A stretch of 10,944 nt of DNA, from the NCBI GenBank assembly GCA_031285115.1, contig JAITWU010000038.1, positions 1 to 10,944 of the forward strand. Direction: 5' to 3'. The stretch comes from Azonexus sp. GTDB lineage: Bacteria; Pseudomonadota; Gammaproteobacteria; Burkholderiales; Rhodocyclaceae. This document shows, in pieces, positions 8,109 to 10,944 of this stretch (positions are counted from its first letter, which is position 1; the number at the start of each line of letters is the position of its first letter). The notes beneath the pieces are model-generated. The model was not told the DNA's origin. It did no database searches and worked only from the letters and a program-made list of their open reading frames with translations. A program made the position numbers and the translations under genes.

Positions 8109-9749
8109 ATGACCATTCGCATCGAAAACATGAGTCCTGCCGTGGACTTGACGCGACGCCAGGCAATCGGGCCGGTTCGCACGCAGCATCCGGTCTGGCA
8201 TGACCTCTTGCCGCCATGCAATGACGCCTGTCCCGCTGGCGAGAATATTCAGGGCTGGCTCGATCTCGCCCAGGCCGGGCATTACGAGGCGGCGTGGCGG
8301 CATCTGGTGACCGATAACCCGTTTCCCGCCATTCATGGGCGCGTCTGCTATCACCCGTGCGAGACGGCCTGCAACCGCGCCGCGCTCGACAGCGCCGTGT
8401 CGATTCACGCCGTCGAACGTTATCTTGGCGACCTCGCCCTCAAACACGGCTGGAACGCCGTACCCGCGCCCGCAACGGGAAAGCGCGTGCTGATCGTCGG
8501 GGCCGGGCCGTGCGGGCTGTCGGCGGCCTGGCATCTGGCGCTGCGCGGCCATACGGTGGAAATCCGCGAAGCCGGGCCGGTGGCGGGCGGCATGTTGCAT
8601 TTCGGCATTCCCGCCTACCGGCTGCCGCGCGATGTGCTCTACAACGAAGTGGCGCGGCTCGAAGCCCTCGGCATCCGCATCACGCTCAACCACAAGGTCG
8701 AGGATATTCTCGCGGAAAAAGCGCAGGGCCAGTTCGACGCCGTGCTGCTGGCGATTGGCGCGCAGGCGGCGCGGCATATCGACATTCCGGCGCGCGAGGC
8801 GGCCAAGGTGATCGACGCGGTCTCGCTGCTGCGCTCGGCAGGTACTGGCGAGCGCCCGCAACTGGGCCGCCGGGTGGTCATCTATGGCGGCGGCAATACG
8901 GCGATGGACGCCGCCCGCACGGCCCGCCGCCTGGGGGCGGAAGAAACGCTGATCGTCTATCACCGCGACCGTTCGCACATGGGCGCTTTGCCCTTCGAGG
9001 CCGACGAGGCGCTCGAAGAAGGCGTGCAGATTCGCTGGCTGTCGAGCATCAAGGGCGTGGACGGCCAGGCGGTGCGAGTCGAAAAAATGCAGTTGGATGA
9101 AAACGGCAGGCCGCAGCCGACCGGCGAGTTCGAGACGCTGGAGGCCGATTCCGTGGTTCTCGCGCTCGGCCAGCAGAGCGATACGGGATTTTTGCGCGGC
9201 GTGCCGGGGGTCGAATTCGCCGCCGACGGCACGGTCATCATCGGCGACGATTTCCAGACCGGCTGCGCCGGGCTGTTCGCTGGCGGCGACATGACGCCCG
9301 CCAACCGCACGGTGACGACCGCCACCGGCCACGGCAAACGGGCGGCGCGGCATATCGACGCCTGGCTCAGGGGCGGCAAATTCGTCAAAGCGCCGCGTCT
9401 GGCCATCGTCGGCTTTGACGCGCTGCACCTGCCGATTTACAGCGACGCGCTGCCTTCGCAGCAACCTTTGCTGCCGGTCGCCGAGCGCGATGGTTTTCAG
9501 GAAGTGCTGGGCGGCCTCGACGAACGCCAGGCCCACCACGAGGCGCGGCGCTGCCTGTCGTGCGGCAATTGCTACGAGTGCGACAACTGCTACGCCGCCT
9601 GCCCGACCGCCGCCATCAAGCGGCTGGGGCCGGGCAACGGCTACGCGCTCAATCTCGAACGCTGCACCGGCTGCGCCGTGTGCTTTGAACAATGCCCCTG
9701 CCATGCCATCGACATGGTCAGCGAAATCACCCCGGAGACCCAGCCATGA
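8109..9749 (+). CDS. GltD-like NAD(P)H/FAD oxidoreductase with C-terminal 2x[4Fe-4S] ferredoxin domain
   Basis: A cytoplasmic iron-sulfur flavoenzyme that likely moves electrons between NAD(P)H and ferredoxin or the partner NifJ. It has 546 residues, longer than a plain glutamate synthase beta subunit (about 470). Domains: N-terminal Fe-S part with Cys37, Cys41, Cys80, Cys84 and Cys88 (GRVCYHPCETAC); FAD-binding VGAGPCGLSAAW (130-141); NAD(P)-binding YGGGNTAMDAAR (259-270); FAD-closing AGGDMTPANRTVTTATGHG (391-409). The tail has RCLSCGNCYECDNCYAACP (Cys482, 485, 488, 491, 494, 498) and ERCTGCAVCFEQCP (Cys519, 522, 525, 529), giving two clusters plus two spare cysteines. The start ATG at 8109 has GAGGAG at 8096-8101. 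The stop overlaps the nifJ start (ATGA). No large glutamate synthase subunit is adjacent, so a role in glutamate synthesis is unlikely. KorC-like partners of 2-oxoacid oxidoreductases are the closest idea. The exact acceptor is unknown. Confidence 0.88.
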   Translation: MTIRIENMSPAVDLTRRQAIGPVRTQHPVWHDLLPPCNDACPAGENIQGWLDLAQAGHYEAAWRHLVTDNPFPAIHGRVCYHPCETACNRAALDSAVSIHAVERYLGDLALKHGWNAVPAPATGKRVLIVGAGPCGLSAAWHLALRGHTVEIREAGPVAGGMLHFGIPAYRLPRDVLYNEVARLEALGIRITLNHKVEDILAEKAQGQFDAVLLAIGAQAARHIDIPAREAAKVIDAVSLLRSAGTGERPQLGRRVVIYGGGNTAMDAARTARRLGAEETLIVYHRDRSHMGALPFEADEALEEGVQIRWLSSIKGVDGQAVRVEKMQLDENGRPQPTGEFETLEADSVVLALGQQSDTGFLRGVPGVEFAADGTVIIGDDFQTGCAGLFAGGDMTPANRTVTTATGHGKRAARHIDAWLRGGKFVKAPRLAIVGFDALHLPIYSDALPSQQPLLPVAERDGFQEVLGGLDERQAHHEARRCLSCGNCYECDNCYAACPTAAIKRLGPGNGYALNLERCTGCAVCFEQCPCHAIDMVSEITPETQP

Positions 9750-10944
9750 CCCGCGCCACGATGGATGCCAATACGGCAGTCGCCCGCATCGCCTACCGCG
9801 TCAACGAAGTCTGCGCGATTTACCCGATTACGCCCTCATCGACGATGGCTGAACTTGCCGACCAGTGGATGGCCGAAGGCGAAACCAACCTCTGGGGCAA
9901 CCTGCCGGTGGTGCAGCAGATGCAATCCGAAGGCGGAGCGGCGGGCGTCTTGCACGGCGCGTTGCAGTCGGGGGCGCTGACGACGACCTTTACGGCTTCG
10001 CAAGGCTTGATGCTGATGCTGCCGAATATGTACAAAATCGCTGGCGAACTCACCTCGACGGTCTTTCACGTCGCGGCGCGGGCGCTGGCAACCTCGGCGC
10101 TGTCGATCTTTGGCGACCACTCAGATGTCATGGCCGCCCGCATGACCGGCTTTGCCCTCTTGAGTTCCGCCTCGGTGCAGGAAGCGCAAGACAGCGCCTT
10201 GATCGCCCAGGCGGCGACATTGCAAGCGCGGGTGCCGTTTTTGCACTTTTTCGACGGCTTTCGCACCTCGCACGAATTAAATACCCTCGATCTGCTCGAC
10301 GATGACGACGTGCTGCGGGCCATGATCGACGACAAGCTGATCCGCGCCCACCGCGCCCGTGCCCTCAACCCGGAGCAGCCCTTCGTGCGTGGTACGGCGC
10401 ACAACCCGGACACTTATTTTCAGGCCCGCGAAGCGGTCAACCCCTATTACGACGCCGTGCCCGGCATTGTCGACGAACTGATGCAGCGTTTCGGCAAACT
10501 GACCGGTCGGCATTACCGGCTGTTTGAGTACGACGGCGCGCCGGATGCCGAGCAAGTCATCGTGCTCATGGGTTCCGGCGCGCAGACAGCGCAGGAAACG
10601 GCGCGGGCGTTGAACGCCGGGGGGCAAAAGTTTGGCGTACTGCAAGTGCGGCTATACCGGCCCTTTTCAGCGACGCATCTGCTGGCGGCGCTACCCGCCT
10701 CGGTCAAGCGCATCGCCGTGCTCGAACAAACCAAGGAGCCGGGCGCTGGCGGCGAGCCGCTCTATCAGGATGTGCTTTCCGCCCTGGCGACCGCCTTCAG
10801 CCGGGGCCAGCGGGCGACGCTGCCGCGCGTCATCGGCGGGCGTTACGGCATTTCCAGCAAAGATTTCACCCCGGCGATGGTCAAGGCGGTGTTCGACGAA
10901 CTGCAAGGCGACCAGCCCCGGCAGAGCTTCACCGTCGGCATCGA
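9746..10944 (+). CDS. nifJ: Pyruvate:ferredoxin (flavodoxin) oxidoreductase, N-terminal 399 codons, cut by window end
   Basis: A thiamine-diphosphate enzyme that oxidatively decarboxylates pyruvate to acetyl-CoA, reducing ferredoxin or flavodoxin, or runs in reverse. The single-chain family is about 1,190 residues; the window holds the first third and the frame is open to the last base. Visible: TMDANTAVARIAYRVNEVCA and YPITPSSTM with substrate-contacting Thr29; QSEGGAAG with the TPP-activating Glu62; HVAARAL with Arg112; IFGDHSDVMAARMTGFALL; and FLHFFDGFRTSHE. The Thr, Glu and Arg spacing equals that of the Desulfovibrio africanus enzyme, offset by two. Residues about 1-245 form the pyrimidine-binding domain and about 260-399 the transketolase-C-like domain, with VIVLMGSGAQTAQET. 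The ATG overlaps the upstream stop, so the two genes are co-translated. Ferredoxin-like and catalytic C-terminal domains lie beyond the window. Confidence 0.93.
   Translation, partial: MTRATMDANTAVARIAYRVNEVCAIYPITPSSTMAELADQWMAEGETNLWGNLPVVQQMQSEGGAAGVLHGALQSGALTTTFTASQGLMLMLPNMYKIAGELTSTVFHVAARALATSALSIFGDHSDVMAARMTGFALLSSASVQEAQDSALIAQAATLQARVPFLHFFDGFRTSHELNTLDLLDDDDVLRAMIDDKLIRAHRARALNPEQPFVRGTAHNPDTYFQAREAVNPYYDAVPGIVDELMQRFGKLTGRHYRLFEYDGAPDAEQVIVLMGSGAQTAQETARALNAGGQKFGVLQVRLYRPFSATHLLAALPASVKRIAVLEQTKEPGAGGEPLYQDVLSALATAFSRGQRATLPRVIGGRYGISSKDFTPAMVKAVFDELQGDQPRQSFTVGI

Noticed and set aside
8028..9704. Long minus-strand frame (558 codons) opposite the GltD-like gene
   Set aside because: Antisense shadow with no recognisable motifs, whereas the plus strand encodes all cofactor-binding motifs.

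Overview
The window looks like chromosomal DNA of a GC-rich Gram-negative proteobacterium, most likely a betaproteobacterium of the Rhodocyclales type. This is inferred from codon use, the queA-tgt pair, a YfiRNB system with an outer-membrane OmpA-like lipoprotein, a type V autotransporter, and an anaerobic-type pyruvate:ferredoxin oxidoreductase (NifJ). The taxon is inference only; there is no rRNA or other firm marker.

Layout. Positions 1-102 hold the last 33 codons of an IS110-family transposase. Ten bases later comes a short palindrome that matches the right part of an intact copy at 3297-3335. An AT-rich intergenic region follows, with a promoter whose -35 and -10 hexamers lie inside a perfect 8-bp inverted repeat. 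Next is a large autotransporter (461-3255) with an ESPR-type extended signal peptide, a glycine-rich passenger containing GGNGG repeats, and a C-terminal beta-barrel. The start codon and ESPR are in one frame, while the hydrophobic signal core, passenger and barrel are in another. The join is a run of 13 cytosines (564-576). With 14 or 11 Cs a single 931- or 930-residue protein is made; as given (13 Cs) translation ends at 616. This is the strongest observation in the window: it looks like a slipped-strand phase-variation switch, shown here in the OFF state, although a homopolymer sequencing error could mimic OFF.

On the minus strand, queA (4475-5518) and tgt (3366-4478) overlap by ATGA and form the queuosine tRNA-modification pair. 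They converge on the autotransporter across a palindromic repeat that can act as a terminator. The yajC-secD-secF genes that often follow tgt in proteobacteria are absent from this position.

Divergent from queA is a complete yfiR-yfiN-yfiB operon (5693-8044): a periplasmic repressor with all four conserved cysteines, a membrane diguanylate cyclase with intact GGDEF and RxxD motifs, and an OmpA-like lipoprotein that would relieve repression. This is an envelope-to-c-di-GMP signalling module that controls biofilm and adhesion in pseudomonads and enterobacteria. yfiR and yfiB use GTG and TTG starts.

The window ends with a translationally coupled redox pair: a GltD-like NAD(P)H/FAD oxidoreductase with a C-terminal two-cluster ferredoxin domain (8109-9749), and the first 399 codons of nifJ (from 9746, cut by the window end). 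Together they suggest electron exchange between pyruvate oxidation or synthesis and the NAD(P)H pool.
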